From contig CAWJNE010000023.1 in NCBI GenBank assembly GCA_963844175.1, positions 186,001-250,000 on the forward strand: DNA of 64,000 nucleotides. The letters are read 5' to 3'. The DNA comes from JALZMG01 sp963844175 (lineage in GTDB: Bacteria > Actinomycetota > Acidimicrobiia > Acidimicrobiales > Ilumatobacteraceae). Shown one piece after another: positions 1 to 7,888 of the stretch. The position numbers were made by a program, and so were the translations under genes. How positions within the stretch are numbered: position 1 is the stretch's first letter; the number at the start of each line of letters is the position of its first letter. The notes beneath the pieces were generated by a model. The model did not search any database. It was given only the letters and a program-made list of their open reading frames with translations, and had not been told where the DNA came from.

Positions 1-1
1 G

Positions 2-2194
2 CAGGACGCCTACCGCGGGCCCGTGTGGGAGGAGGTGATCATCCACCTCCCACCGGAGATCCAGTTGATCTGCCTGTCGGCGACCGTCAGCAACACCGCC
101 GAGTTGGCGTCATGGATCCAGACGGTGCGCGGTCCGACGACACCGATCGTCGAGCTGCGCCGGCCGGTGCGCCTGCACGACCACTACCTCGTCGACGACC
201 GGACCAACGACCGCATCCACTTGCTGCCGACGTTCGTCGGTGGCCGCGCCAACCCCGACGCCGCCCGGCTCGACGAGTCGGCGGTGCGGCGCGGCGATCG
301 CCGTTCGGTGCGCGGCAGCGGACGGCGGGTGCTGGTCACGCCGTCACGGCTGGAGGTCGTCGACCTGCTGGCCGAGCGCCGGCTGCTGCCAGCGATCGTC
401 TTCGTGTTCAGTCGCAACCAGTGCGACGAGGCGGCGCGCAGCGTGCTGGCCGCCGGGATCCGCCTCACCGACGACGCCGAACGGGTGCGGATCCGGCGCA
501 TCGTCGACGCTCGCCTCGACGGGCTGGCCGACGACGATCTCGACGCGCTGGGCGTCGACCAGTTCATGGCCCAGCTGGAGGCGGGGATCGCTGCCCACCA
601 CGCGGGGATGGTCCCGGCGTTCAAGGAAGCCGTCGAGGCCTGCTTCACCCAGGGCCTGATCAAGGTGGTGTTCGCCACCGAGACGTTGGCTGTCGGGATC
701 AACATGCCCGCCCGCACGGTGGTCATCGAGAAGCTCACGAAGTTCACCGGGGAGGGTCACCAGCAGCTGACGCCGGGCGAGTACACGCAGCTGACCGGGC
801 GCGCCGGTCGACGCGGGATCGATCCCGAGGGCCACGCCATCGTGCTGTGGAGCCCGTTCGTGCCGTTCGAGCACGTCGCCGTGTTGGCCGCCAGCAAGAC
901 GTTCCACCTGCGGTCGGCGTTCCGCCCGACCTACAACATGGCCGCCAACCTCGTCGGCAACTACTCGAGCGACGAGGCCCACCACCTGCTCAACCTGTCC
1001 TTCGCCCAGTACCAGGCCGACCGGGACGTGGTTCGCCTCGAAGCCCGGTCGGAGCGGGTCCGCGAACGGCTGGCCGAGACGCGAGCCGAGGCCGAGAGCC
1101 CGTTCGGTGACATCTGGGCCTACCGCCAGTCGATCGACGGGCCACGCTCCCGCCGCCACGGCCGCAACGACCTGGTCGAGGTGGCCCTGGCCCGGCTGCG
1201 CCCGGGGCAGGTGGTGGCCGCCGCCAAGGGGCGGTATCGCGGCCCGGTCGTCGTCGTCGCCAGCGCCCACCGCAAGGGCGGCATGCGCCTGACGACGGTC
1301 ACCAAGCGGGCCGACCTGCTGCTGCTCACCGCCGACGACTTCGAGGAATCACCTCGGGCGCGCGGCAATGTGCGCCTGCCGTCGGCGTTCGAACCGAACC
1401 GCGCCGACTACCGGCGAGCCGTGGCCCGTGAGCTGAACCGGGCGAAGCTGGACGGCGCGGACGAGCGGGCGCGTCGACTGGATCCTGTCGAGCGGGACCC
1501 CGACCTGCGCCAGCGCCTGCGAGCCGCCGGACAAGCGGCCCGCTTCGAGCGCGAGCTGGTCGAGCTCGGCCAACGCGTCGACGGTCACAACCAGTCGCTG
1601 GCCGCCGAGTTCGACCGGGTGCTCGACGTGCTCCGCCGGCGCGGCTACGTCGGGCGCGAAGGGGCCGATTGGGCGCTCACCACGGCCGGTGCGATGTTGT
1701 CGCGCCTGTTCCACGAGAGCGACCTGCTGGTCGCCGAGTGCATCGGGTCGGGGGTGCTGGACGGGCTCGGCGCACCCGAACTGGCGGGCCTGCTCTCGAC
1801 GTTCGTGTACGAGCACCGCAGCCCGGAACCCCCCGTGCCGCCGTGGTTCCCATCCACCGACGTCTCCGCCCGCTGGCGCCGGATCGTCGCCATCAGCGAT
1901 GACCTCGCCGCCGACGAGCGATCCGTCGGTCTCGGCGAACACCGCCCTCCCGATCCCGGCTTCGTCGCTGCCGCCCACGCCTGGGTGGCCGGCGAGGACC
2001 TCGCCGAGGTGGTCGCCCAGGAGGAGCTGAGCGGCGGCGACTTCGTGCGGACGATGAAGCAGCTCATCGACCTGGCGCGGCAGGTCGGCCAGGTGGCGCC
2101 GGACCCCGGGCTGCGGCGCAGCGCTGGCGAGGTCGTCGAGCGGGCCCGTCGAGGTGTCGTCGCCGACGGGGTGGCCACGGTCGTCGGCGCGTGA
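2..2194 (+). CDS. helY: Ski2/Mtr4-like ATP-dependent RNA helicase, HelY type (5' truncated)
   Basis: Superfamily 2 helicase running in from the left edge, so the N-terminal RecA domain with Walker A and most of the DExH domain is missing. The visible part begins just before motif III (SATV, about codon 25). The second RecA domain follows, with motif V (ATETLAVGINMPARTVV) and motif VI (QLTGRAGRRG, around codon 265). About 450 residues after that form the Arg/Glu-rich region and the C-terminal DSHCT-like helical domain of Ski2/Mtr4 relatives. Such proteins unwind RNA, probably in RNA processing or decay in the cytoplasm; the substrate is not known from sequence. The stop overlaps the GTG of the next gene (GTGA), so the two are probably co-transcribed. 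Confidence 0.9.
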   Translation, partial: QDAYRGPVWEEVIIHLPPEIQLICLSATVSNTAELASWIQTVRGPTTPIVELRRPVRLHDHYLVDDRTNDRIHLLPTFVGGRANPDAARLDESAVRRGDRRSVRGSGRRVLVTPSRLEVVDLLAERRLLPAIVFVFSRNQCDEAARSVLAAGIRLTDDAERVRIRRIVDARLDGLADDDLDALGVDQFMAQLEAGIAAHHAGMVPAFKEAVEACFTQGLIKVVFATETLAVGINMPARTVVIEKLTKFTGEGHQQLTPGEYTQLTGRAGRRGIDPEGHAIVLWSPFVPFEHVAVLAASKTFHLRSAFRPTYNMAANLVGNYSSDEAHHLLNLSFAQYQADRDVVRLEARSERVRERLAETRAEAESPFGDIWAYRQSIDGPRSRRHGRNDLVEVALARLRPGQVVAAAKGRYRGPVVVVASAHRKGGMRLTTVTKRADLLLLTADDFEESPRARGNVRLPSAFEPNRADYRRAVARELNRAKLDGADERARRLDPVERDPDLRQRLRAAGQAARFERELVELGQRVDGHNQSLAAEFDRVLDVLRRRGYVGREGADWALTTAGAMLSRLFHESDLLVAECIGSGVLDGLGAPELAGLLSTFVYEHRSPEPPVPPWFPSTDVSARWRRIVAISDDLAADERSVGLGEHRPPDPGFVAAAHAWVAGEDLAEVVAQEELSGGDFVRTMKQLIDLARQVGQVAPDPGLRRSAGEVVERARRGVVADGVATVVGA

Positions 2195-2778
2195 CGTTGC
2201 GCCCGGGCGACAAGTGGGGTGAACCGGTCGATCCACCCGCCGCGCTGATCGAGATCGGATCGGACGCCAACGCCGCCATCCACGCCGGCCTCGACCGGCT
2301 CCCGGTGCGGCTGACGGGCGGCGACCTCCTCGCCTCGCTCGGCGGACCGACGCGTGGCCCCCTCGTCAACCGGTACGCCGTCGACCTGCTGCGCGTCCGC
2401 ACCGAGCGGGCCGACCTGGTCGCGCTGGCCCACGTGGTGGCCCGGGGACGGACGTGGTGGCGGGGCCCGATCGATGCCGTCTTCAACGCCGACCGGCTCG
2501 GCCGCTGGGATGCTGCGCCGCGGGCGCATCCGGGCGACGGTCGGTTCGACACCGTCGAGGTCGACGGGTCGATGCCGGCGCGGGCGCGTTGGCAGGCGTG
2601 GCGTCGCCTGGGGACCGGCACCCACGTGCCACATCCGATGATCCGGACCGGCCAGCGCGTCGAGATCACGTGGGACCTCGACCGACCGCGGCGGCTCTGG
2701 CTCGACGGCGTCGATCGCGGACGGGCCCGATCGGTCGTCGTGACCATCGAGCCGGCCGGCGCCGTCGTGTACACCTAG
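2191..2778 (+). CDS. Protein resembling the C-terminal domain of YegS/diacylglycerol kinase-type lipid kinases, without a catalytic domain
   Basis: 195 residues, GTG start overlapping the helicase stop. From about residue 100 the pattern follows the beta-sandwich C-terminal half of DgkB/YegS lipid kinases: a GRWDAAP segment, DGRFDTVEV, GTHVPHPMI, then a WLDGVDRG turn and a final VTIEPAGAVVY strand, matching the usual GTHxxHP, VDGE and PGALxV landmarks. The ATP-binding GGDGT motif of the N-terminal kinase domain is absent; the N-terminal 90 residues contain only LTGGDLLASLGG. It is therefore unlikely to be an active kinase by itself and may bind lipid or partner a kinase. The family assignment is pattern recognition, not a search result. 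Confidence 0.6.
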   Translation: MTLRPGDKWGEPVDPPAALIEIGSDANAAIHAGLDRLPVRLTGGDLLASLGGPTRGPLVNRYAVDLLRVRTERADLVALAHVVARGRTWWRGPIDAVFNADRLGRWDAAPRAHPGDGRFDTVEVDGSMPARARWQAWRRLGTGTHVPHPMIRTGQRVEITWDLDRPRRLWLDGVDRGRARSVVVTIEPAGAVVYT

Positions 2779-2783
2779 ACCGC

Positions 2784-3776
2784 ATGACGGAGATGGACGC
2801 CTGGATCCTGGACGAGTCGCCGGGGAGCTACCGCTGGGGCACGATCGAGCGACCGGAGCCTGGGCCCGACGAGGTGCGCATCAAACCGGTCGCCAGTGCG
2901 CTGAACCACATGGATCTCTGGGTGACCCGAGGCATGCCGAAGCCGCCGTTGCCGCACGTGCCCGGCTGCGACGTGGCCGGGGTGGTCGATGCCGTCGGTG
3001 ACGCCGTCGAAGGGATCGCCGTCGGCGACGAGGTCGTCGTCAACCCGGGGGTCTCGCCGGTGGCCGACATCGTCGCCCTCGGCAACGACAGCCCGATGGG
3101 CCCCGGGTTCGCCATCTACGGCGAGCACACGTGGGGCGGGCACGCCGAGTACGCCGTCGCGCCGGCCCGCAACGTCGTGCCGCGGCCGGCGGGGCGGTCG
3201 TGGGAGGAGTGCGCGGCCTACCCGCTGGCGTGGCTGACGGCCTACCGCATGCTGCGGCGGGCCCGCCTGCGAGGCGGGCACACGGCGCTCGTCGTCGGGA
3301 TCGGTTCTGGCGTGTCGTGTGCTGCCTTGGCCATCGCCCGCCACCTCGGCGCCGACGTCGTGGCGACGAGTCGCAGCGCGGCCAAGCGGGAGGCGGCCAT
3401 GGCGATGGGCGCATCGGCGGTGATCGACTCGGCCGACGAACGCTGGAAGGTGCAGGCGGACGTCGTCGTCGAGAGCGTCGGCGCGGCGACGTGGGAGCGA
3501 TCGCTGCGGGCGCTCAAGCCCGGTGGCCGGCTGGTCGTCTGCGGCGGGACGTCCGGGGCGACGGTCGAGCTGAACCTGCCGCGGATGTTCTTCAAGCAGT
3601 ACGAGGTGATCGGGTCGTCGATGGGGAGCTACCAGGAGTTCGCCGAGGTCACGGCGCTCGTGGCGCAGGGCCTCGACGTCCACGTCGACCAGGTGCTGGC
3701 CCTGGACGAGTACCCGACGGCGCTGGGCCGCCTCGAGGCCGGTGAACAGCTCGGCAAGATCGTGCTCCGGCATTGA
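2784..3776 (+). CDS. Zinc-type alcohol dehydrogenase / quinone oxidoreductase (MDR superfamily)
   Basis: 330 residues. The N-terminal GroES-like domain contains PGCDVAGVV and GDEVVVNPG, and a Rossmann domain holds the dinucleotide motif GIGSGVSCAALAIA near residue 175. The family oxidises alcohols or reduces quinones and enones with NAD(P)H. The usual structural-zinc four-cysteine cluster is not visible, so a zinc-independent quinone-oxidoreductase-like enzyme is possible; the substrate is unknown. The ATG at 2784 was chosen because homology begins there (MDAWILDE) and it lies 5 bases after the preceding stop. A palindromic repeat begins 7 bases after the stop. Confidence 0.85.
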   Translation: MTEMDAWILDESPGSYRWGTIERPEPGPDEVRIKPVASALNHMDLWVTRGMPKPPLPHVPGCDVAGVVDAVGDAVEGIAVGDEVVVNPGVSPVADIVALGNDSPMGPGFAIYGEHTWGGHAEYAVAPARNVVPRPAGRSWEECAAYPLAWLTAYRMLRRARLRGGHTALVVGIGSGVSCAALAIARHLGADVVATSRSAAKREAAMAMGASAVIDSADERWKVQADVVVESVGAATWERSLRALKPGGRLVVCGGTSGATVELNLPRMFFKQYEVIGSSMGSYQEFAEVTALVAQGLDVHVDQVLALDEYPTALGRLEAGEQLGKIVLRH

Positions 3777-3783
3777 GTTTGGC

Positions 3784-3837
3784 GTTCTCCTGAGGATCTG
3801 GGGTCATCGTTGACCCCTGAAAGCGCTTGAGAACCTG
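3784..3837. repeat. Palindromic intergenic repeat, family A, copy 1
   Basis: 54-base element with nested inverted arms: outer GTTCTC (3784) against GAGAAC (3829-3834), inner GGGGTCA against TGACCCC separated by four bases. It matches 53228-53281 at 48 of 54 positions, and four of the six differences are the inner loop. It starts 7 bases after the dehydrogenase stop codon, so it could fold as a 3' hairpin of that transcript. Confidence 0.85.
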
Positions 3838-3888
3838 GTCGGGCGGGATCACCCGGGTGGGGGAGCGGGGTCCGTATCATCGCCGGCC

Positions 3889-5487
3889 GTGGTCGGGTAC
3901 CTCGCCGAGGAGTTCACCTCGGAGGAGGACGTCGTGCTGCGGCGCTACTTCACCAACCTCGACGGACCGGTCTTCGCCCTGGTCAACCTGCCGGATGTGG
4001 TGAAGGGCGCGCTGTTCGCCCGCTACAGCCGCAGCCCGAAGAGCCTCCGGCGGCTGTTCCTCGACGAGTTCGTCGGTGACCTCGACGTCTCGGGCGACCA
4101 CACGATCGATGCGACCGTGGGTCTGCAGCGCGCCGAAGCCCTGTACGAGAAGGTGTTCGTCGAGTACGGCGACGACTCCATCGCCCAGCTCGGCGGCGTC
4201 CACTTGGCCTGCGAGCAGGCGTCCAACGTGCTGACGAAGGTCCTCGAGTGGGGCCGGCTGATGAGCTACCTCGAGCAGAGCACGCGCTACATCGCCTACG
4301 ACTCGCGACTCAGCGGCCGGTACCGGTACTTCCGGGACCGCGCCGTGCTGGAGAGCCGGCTCGGCACCCGGTACGTCGGCGACATGGACCGGCTGTTCGA
4401 CGCCTACAGCTTCGCCCTGGCCAGCGTGACCGACCACGTGCGGGCGACGGTCCGGCGCGACCCCAGCGACAGCGACTTCGTGTTCCGCCAGGCGACGCGG
4501 GCCAAGGCGCTCGACGCGACGCGCGGGATCCTGCCGGCGTCGACGCTGTCCAACGTCGGCATCTACGGCAGCGGGCAGGCGTTCGAGGCCTTGCTGCTGC
4601 GCCTCCAGGCCCACCCGCTGCCCGAGGCCCGCGAGTACGGCGAGCTGATGCTGCACGAGCTGCGCAAGGTCATCCCGAGCTTCCTGCGCCGGGTCGACGT
4701 CGCCGAGCGTGGGGTGCGGTGGTCGAACTACCTGGCGACGACCAGGGCCCGCACGGCCGAGCTGGTGGACTCGCTCTTCGAGGCCGAATCCGTCGAGCCG
4801 GCGACGCCCGTGACGCTGGTCGACTTCGATCCCGACGCCGAGAACAAGCTGCTGGCGGCGATCTGCTACCCGCACTCCCGACTGCCGGAGCACCAGCTGC
4901 TCGACCGGGTGGAGCGACTCGGTGCGGCCGAACGCCTGGCGCTCGTGCGGGCCTACGTCGGCGAACGGGAGAACCGCCGGCACAAGCCCGGCCGGGCGTT
5001 CGAGCGCGTCGACTACCGCTTCGACGTGCTGTCGGACTACGGCGCCTTCCGCGACCTCCAACGTCATCGCCTCCTGACGATCGAATGGCAGCGGCTCAGC
5101 CCCGACCTCGGCTTCGTCCGCCCCGAGCTGATCGACGAGGCCGGGCAGACGGCCACGTTCGACGAGGCGATGCACCGCTCGGCGCGCCTGCACGACGCGC
5201 TCGTCGAGGAGTTCCCGGAACAGGCGGCGTACGCCGTGTCGATGGCGTACCGGATCCGGTACGTCATGCAGTTCAACGCCCGCGAGGCGATCCACCTGCT
5301 GGAGCTGCGCTCGGGCGCCCAGGGCCACCCGGCGTACCGGCGTGTCGTCCTCGAGATGCACCGGCTGATCGCCGAACAGGCCGGCCACCGCGCCGTCGCC
5401 GAGGCGATGACCCACCTGACGACCGAGGCCCCCGAGCTGGAACGCCTCGCCGCTGAGCGTCGCGCCGAGGCCCGACGCACCCCGTGA
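3889..5487 (+). CDS. Large FAD-dependent thymidylate synthase (ThyX)-like protein with two ThyX-like halves
   Basis: 532 residues from a GTG start, over twice the length of classical ThyX (about 220-250). The first half has a ThyX-like segment (EWGRLMSYLEQSTRYIAYD, about residues 122-140) that resembles the flavin/dUMP signature RHRxxSxNExSxRY but lacks its leading RHR. The second half has QRHRLLT (near 390) and a C-terminal LLELRSGAQGHPAYR like the ThyX LRxxxxAQxEIR helix. The two halves thus look like a duplication in which the signature elements are split. Classical ThyX makes dTMP from dUMP with FADH2 and methylene-tetrahydrofolate. Whether this form is catalytic cannot be told from sequence. 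Confidence 0.75.
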   Translation: MVGYLAEEFTSEEDVVLRRYFTNLDGPVFALVNLPDVVKGALFARYSRSPKSLRRLFLDEFVGDLDVSGDHTIDATVGLQRAEALYEKVFVEYGDDSIAQLGGVHLACEQASNVLTKVLEWGRLMSYLEQSTRYIAYDSRLSGRYRYFRDRAVLESRLGTRYVGDMDRLFDAYSFALASVTDHVRATVRRDPSDSDFVFRQATRAKALDATRGILPASTLSNVGIYGSGQAFEALLLRLQAHPLPEAREYGELMLHELRKVIPSFLRRVDVAERGVRWSNYLATTRARTAELVDSLFEAESVEPATPVTLVDFDPDAENKLLAAICYPHSRLPEHQLLDRVERLGAAERLALVRAYVGERENRRHKPGRAFERVDYRFDVLSDYGAFRDLQRHRLLTIEWQRLSPDLGFVRPELIDEAGQTATFDEAMHRSARLHDALVEEFPEQAAYAVSMAYRIRYVMQFNAREAIHLLELRSGAQGHPAYRRVVLEMHRLIAEQAGHRAVAEAMTHLTTEAPELERLAAERRAEARRTP

Positions 5488-5488
5488 A

Positions 5489-5538
5489 CGCGTTTGTGCA
5501 GTGACGGCCGACAGGCCGATCACGGCCGCACAAACGCG
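5489..5538. repeat. Palindromic repeat, family B, copy 1
   Basis: Perfect 11-base inverted arms, CGCGTTTGTGC (5489-5499) and GCACAAACGCG (5528-5538), around a 28-base spacer that starts with AGTGACGG. It begins two bases after the ThyX-like stop codon. Three further copies form an array at 22408-22605. There is no T-run, so it is a palindrome of REP type rather than a classical terminator. Confidence 0.85.
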
Positions 5539-5652
5539 CCGTTGGGGCCGCCTCGGGAGCGGGGTTGTGACAATGGTCACGATCGCCCCACCGGGGGTGG
5601 GGAAGGGTCGGGCCTAGGCTCCGGCCGCGCGACCCCCCGAGAAGGCGAGTGG

Positions 5653-6162
5653 ATGGCTGACGACGAGATGAAGGACGGCCCGGGCGAGGTCGACGAGATC
5701 GAGCCGAGTGACGAAGTGGGCGACGACGTCGAGGAGGTCGACGAGGACGCCGAGCCGGATGCCGACGAGCTCGACGAGGACTTCGTCGAGGACGCCGTCG
5801 TGGCGGACGACGACGACGTCGTCGCCGAGGTCGAGGACGAGGAGGAGGACGACGACGAGGCGGCCGAGACCACCACGACGCGCACCAAGCGGCGCGGCGA
5901 GGAGGAGGAGGACGACGACGAGGAGCTGCTGTCGCCGGACGACGTCGAAGCCGACCTCGATCGCATCCTCAAGGATCGCCTGGTCACCGCCGACGAGGAG
6001 GAGGACGAGGACGAGGAGGAGCCGGAGGACCGCACCGAAGGCGGCGACCGCCTGCAGCCCAAGCGGGCCGACGAGCAGCTCTGCCCGAACTGCTTCCTCC
6101 TCGTGCGGGCCACCGCGCCGGGCTGCCCGGTCGGCGACGACAGCTGCCCGATCTTCGGCTGA
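5653..6162 (+). CDS. Highly acidic DUF4193-like protein with C-terminal zinc ribbon
   Basis: 169 residues. The first 130 are extremely rich in Asp and Glu, with runs such as EEEEDDDEELL. The C-terminus has LQPKRADEQLCPNCFLL followed by CPVGDDSC, a CxxC...C...C zinc-ribbon-like pattern preceded by the QADEFxC-type signature of actinobacterial DUF4193. DUF4193 proteins are usually about 100 residues, so the acidic part is expanded here. The function is unknown; a nucleic-acid- or RNA-polymerase-associated role would be speculation. The ATG at 5653 is preceded by GAGAAGGCGAG, which supplies a Shine-Dalgarno-like AGAAGG. Another protein gene follows after 6 bases. Confidence 0.7.
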   Translation: MADDEMKDGPGEVDEIEPSDEVGDDVEEVDEDAEPDADELDEDFVEDAVVADDDDVVAEVEDEEEDDDEAAETTTTRTKRRGEEEEDDDEELLSPDDVEADLDRILKDRLVTADEEEDEDEEEPEDRTEGGDRLQPKRADEQLCPNCFLLVRATAPGCPVGDDSCPIFG

Positions 6163-6168
6163 TCCGCG

Positions 6169-6615
6169 ATGCCCAGCGATGATCCGATCCGTGACGAGGT
6201 CGAACGTCGCCTGCGATCGATGTTCGACCTCGCGCTGGCCGGACCTCGCGCCGCCAAGCGGGCCGTCGACGGGTGCCTGCAGGAGCGGGTGGACAGCGCC
6301 CGCCAGCTCGTCGGGACCCCGCTGGCCATCCTGCGCTCGCTGTTCGACCTCGTCGCGGCTCCAGCCGAACCGACGGTGCCCACCGATGTGGTCGAGACCG
6401 ACGTCGTCGAACCGGAGCCGGTCAGGGCGCGTCCCGATGCCGGTGGCGCGGCCGACGACCTGCCGATCGACGAGTACGAGAGCCTGGCGGCGAGCCAGGT
6501 CGTCGCTCGCCTCGAGGGGCTCGCACCCGACGAGCTGCGCCGGGTCCGCCGGTTCGAGGCCGCCCACCGCAGCCGGCGCACCGTGCTCGGCAAGGTCGAT
6601 CAGCTGCTCGAATGA
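6169..6615 (+). CDS. Conserved hypothetical protein with C-terminal helix-hairpin-like segment
   Basis: 148 residues. An amphipathic N-terminal half (DEVERRLRSMFDLALAG...) is followed by a Pro/Glu-rich linker (about 60-100) and a compact C-terminal motif, YESLAASQVVARLEGL, then LRRVRRFEAAHRSRRTVLGKV. This last segment resembles the small helix-turn-helix tail found in many actinobacterial proteins, but no function is known to me. The stop overlaps the ATG of the GNAT gene (ATGA), implying translational coupling. Confidence 0.6.
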   Translation: MPSDDPIRDEVERRLRSMFDLALAGPRAAKRAVDGCLQERVDSARQLVGTPLAILRSLFDLVAAPAEPTVPTDVVETDVVEPEPVRARPDAGGAADDLPIDEYESLAASQVVARLEGLAPDELRRVRRFEAAHRSRRTVLGKVDQLLE

Positions 6616-7088
6616 TCGATCCTGACGTTCGGCGCGGCCGCCCGGACGACGTCGAGGCGCTCGGCGACCTCGAGGCGGAGGCCCGGGACGCGTTGATCGA
6701 CGCCCGCGGCGGCCTGCGCTGGCTCGAGGAGCACCCGCTGATCGGGCCCGAATGGGCGGGGCTGCTGGAGCGCGGTGACGTCTTCGTCGCCGAGATCGAC
6801 CAGACGGTCCCCGTCGGGTACCTCGTCCTGCACGTCACCGGCGAGGTGGCGACCGTGGACCAGGTCTACGTGACCGTCGGCGCGCGGCAGCTCGGGTTCG
6901 GCGACGCGCTGCTCGAGGCGGCGACCGAGCGAGCCCGTCAGCTGGGCGCCCGTCTCCTGGAGGGCCAGGCACTTCCGGGCGACCGCGAGACCAAGAACCT
7001 CTACGAGCGGGCTGGGATCACGGCCCGCTTGATCACGGTCTCGCGACGGCTCAGCGACCCTTCCACTGCGGCGGCCGCTTCTCGATGA
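6612..7088 (+). CDS. GNAT-family N-acetyltransferase
   Basis: 158 residues. It begins RRGRPDDVEALGDLEAEAR, the usual beta1-alpha1 of GNAT proteins, then FVAEIDQTVPVGYLVL and VDQVYVTVGARQLGFGDALLEAA, where the acetyl-CoA-binding Q/RxxGxG/A motif is present as RQLGFGDAL. The C-terminal NLYERAGITARLI matches the FYxxxGF region. The family transfers an acyl group from acyl-CoA to an amine; the acceptor is unknown. The 3' end overlaps the convergent enoyl-CoA hydratase gene by 38 bases, an unusually long tail-to-tail overlap. Confidence 0.8.
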   Translation: MIDPDVRRGRPDDVEALGDLEAEARDALIDARGGLRWLEEHPLIGPEWAGLLERGDVFVAEIDQTVPVGYLVLHVTGEVATVDQVYVTVGARQLGFGDALLEAATERARQLGARLLEGQALPGDRETKNLYERAGITARLITVSRRLSDPSTAAAASR

Positions 7089-7836
7089 ATGCCGTGAGGC
7101 CCTCCTTGAGGTCCTCCGACGACATCACGGCGCCCATCGCCTTGTTCGTCAGCCGCCGCAGCTCGTCCTCGGTTCCCGATGCCGCCGCGCGCACGACGGC
7201 GCGGCTCTCCCAGACGGCGAGTGGGGCGGCGGCGGTGATCTGGCTGGCCAGCGCCCTGGCGGCGATCTCGGCCTCACCGGCGCGCACCAGCCGAGAGACC
7301 ATCCCGAGCTCGTAGGCCCGCTCGGCGGGGATCGGCTCGCCGGTCAGGATCGCCTCCATCGCTGCCGCCTGGCCGATCGCCCACGGCAGCCGGTACAGGC
7401 CGCCGGCGCCGGCGACGAGGTTGCGCTTCACCTCGGCCAGCCCGAACGCCGAGCGCGTCGTGGCGACGACCAGGTCGCAGGCCAGGACGATCTCGCAGCC
7501 GCCGGCCGTGGCCAGTCCGTCGACGGAGGCGATCACGGGCTTGCGTCGCTCGCGGTAGGTGAACCCGGCGAACCCGCCGCGCTCGGTGTTGAGCGCCGCG
7601 CCGTTGCCGGCGTTCAGCTCCTTGAGGTCGGCCCCGGCCGAGAACACCGGACGCTCCTGCCCCTCGGAGTTGGCGCGCAGGATGCCGACCCACACGTCGG
7701 GGTCGGCTTCGAGCTGATCGATCGCATCCTCCAACCCCGAGGCCACGGCACCGTTGACGGCGTTGCGGGCCTCCGGTCGGTTCAGCGTGATGAGGGCGAT
7801 CGGACCATCGGACTCGTAGAGCACGGCATCAGGCAT
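7051..7836 (-). CDS. Enoyl-CoA hydratase/isomerase (crotonase superfamily)
   Basis: 261 residues from the ATG at 7834-7836. Crotonase landmarks are FSAGADLKEL (oxyanion-hole and CoA-binding loop, near residue 65) and GLATAGGCEIVLACDLVVA (second oxyanion hole, near 105). The C-terminus is EGLTAFIEKRPPQWKGR, a typical hydratase tail. The usual role is hydration of trans-2-enoyl-CoA in fatty-acid or branched-chain degradation. The region of the second catalytic acid reads GLYRLPWAIG, without an evident Glu at the position of Glu144 of rat hydratase, so isomerase or hydrolase activity is possible. Confidence 0.85.
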   Translation of the reverse strand: MPDAVLYESDGPIALITLNRPEARNAVNGAVASGLEDAIDQLEADPDVWVGILRANSEGQERPVFSAGADLKELNAGNGAALNTERGGFAGFTYRERRKPVIASVDGLATAGGCEIVLACDLVVATTRSAFGLAEVKRNLVAGAGGLYRLPWAIGQAAAMEAILTGEPIPAERAYELGMVSRLVRAGEAEIAARALASQITAAAPLAVWESRAVVRAAASGTEDELRRLTNKAMGAVMSSEDLKEGLTAFIEKRPPQWKGR

Positions 7837-7888
7837 GGCCGGGATCGTAGGAGGCCGGCGGTGCCGACCACGGGGTTGCGGCGAACGT

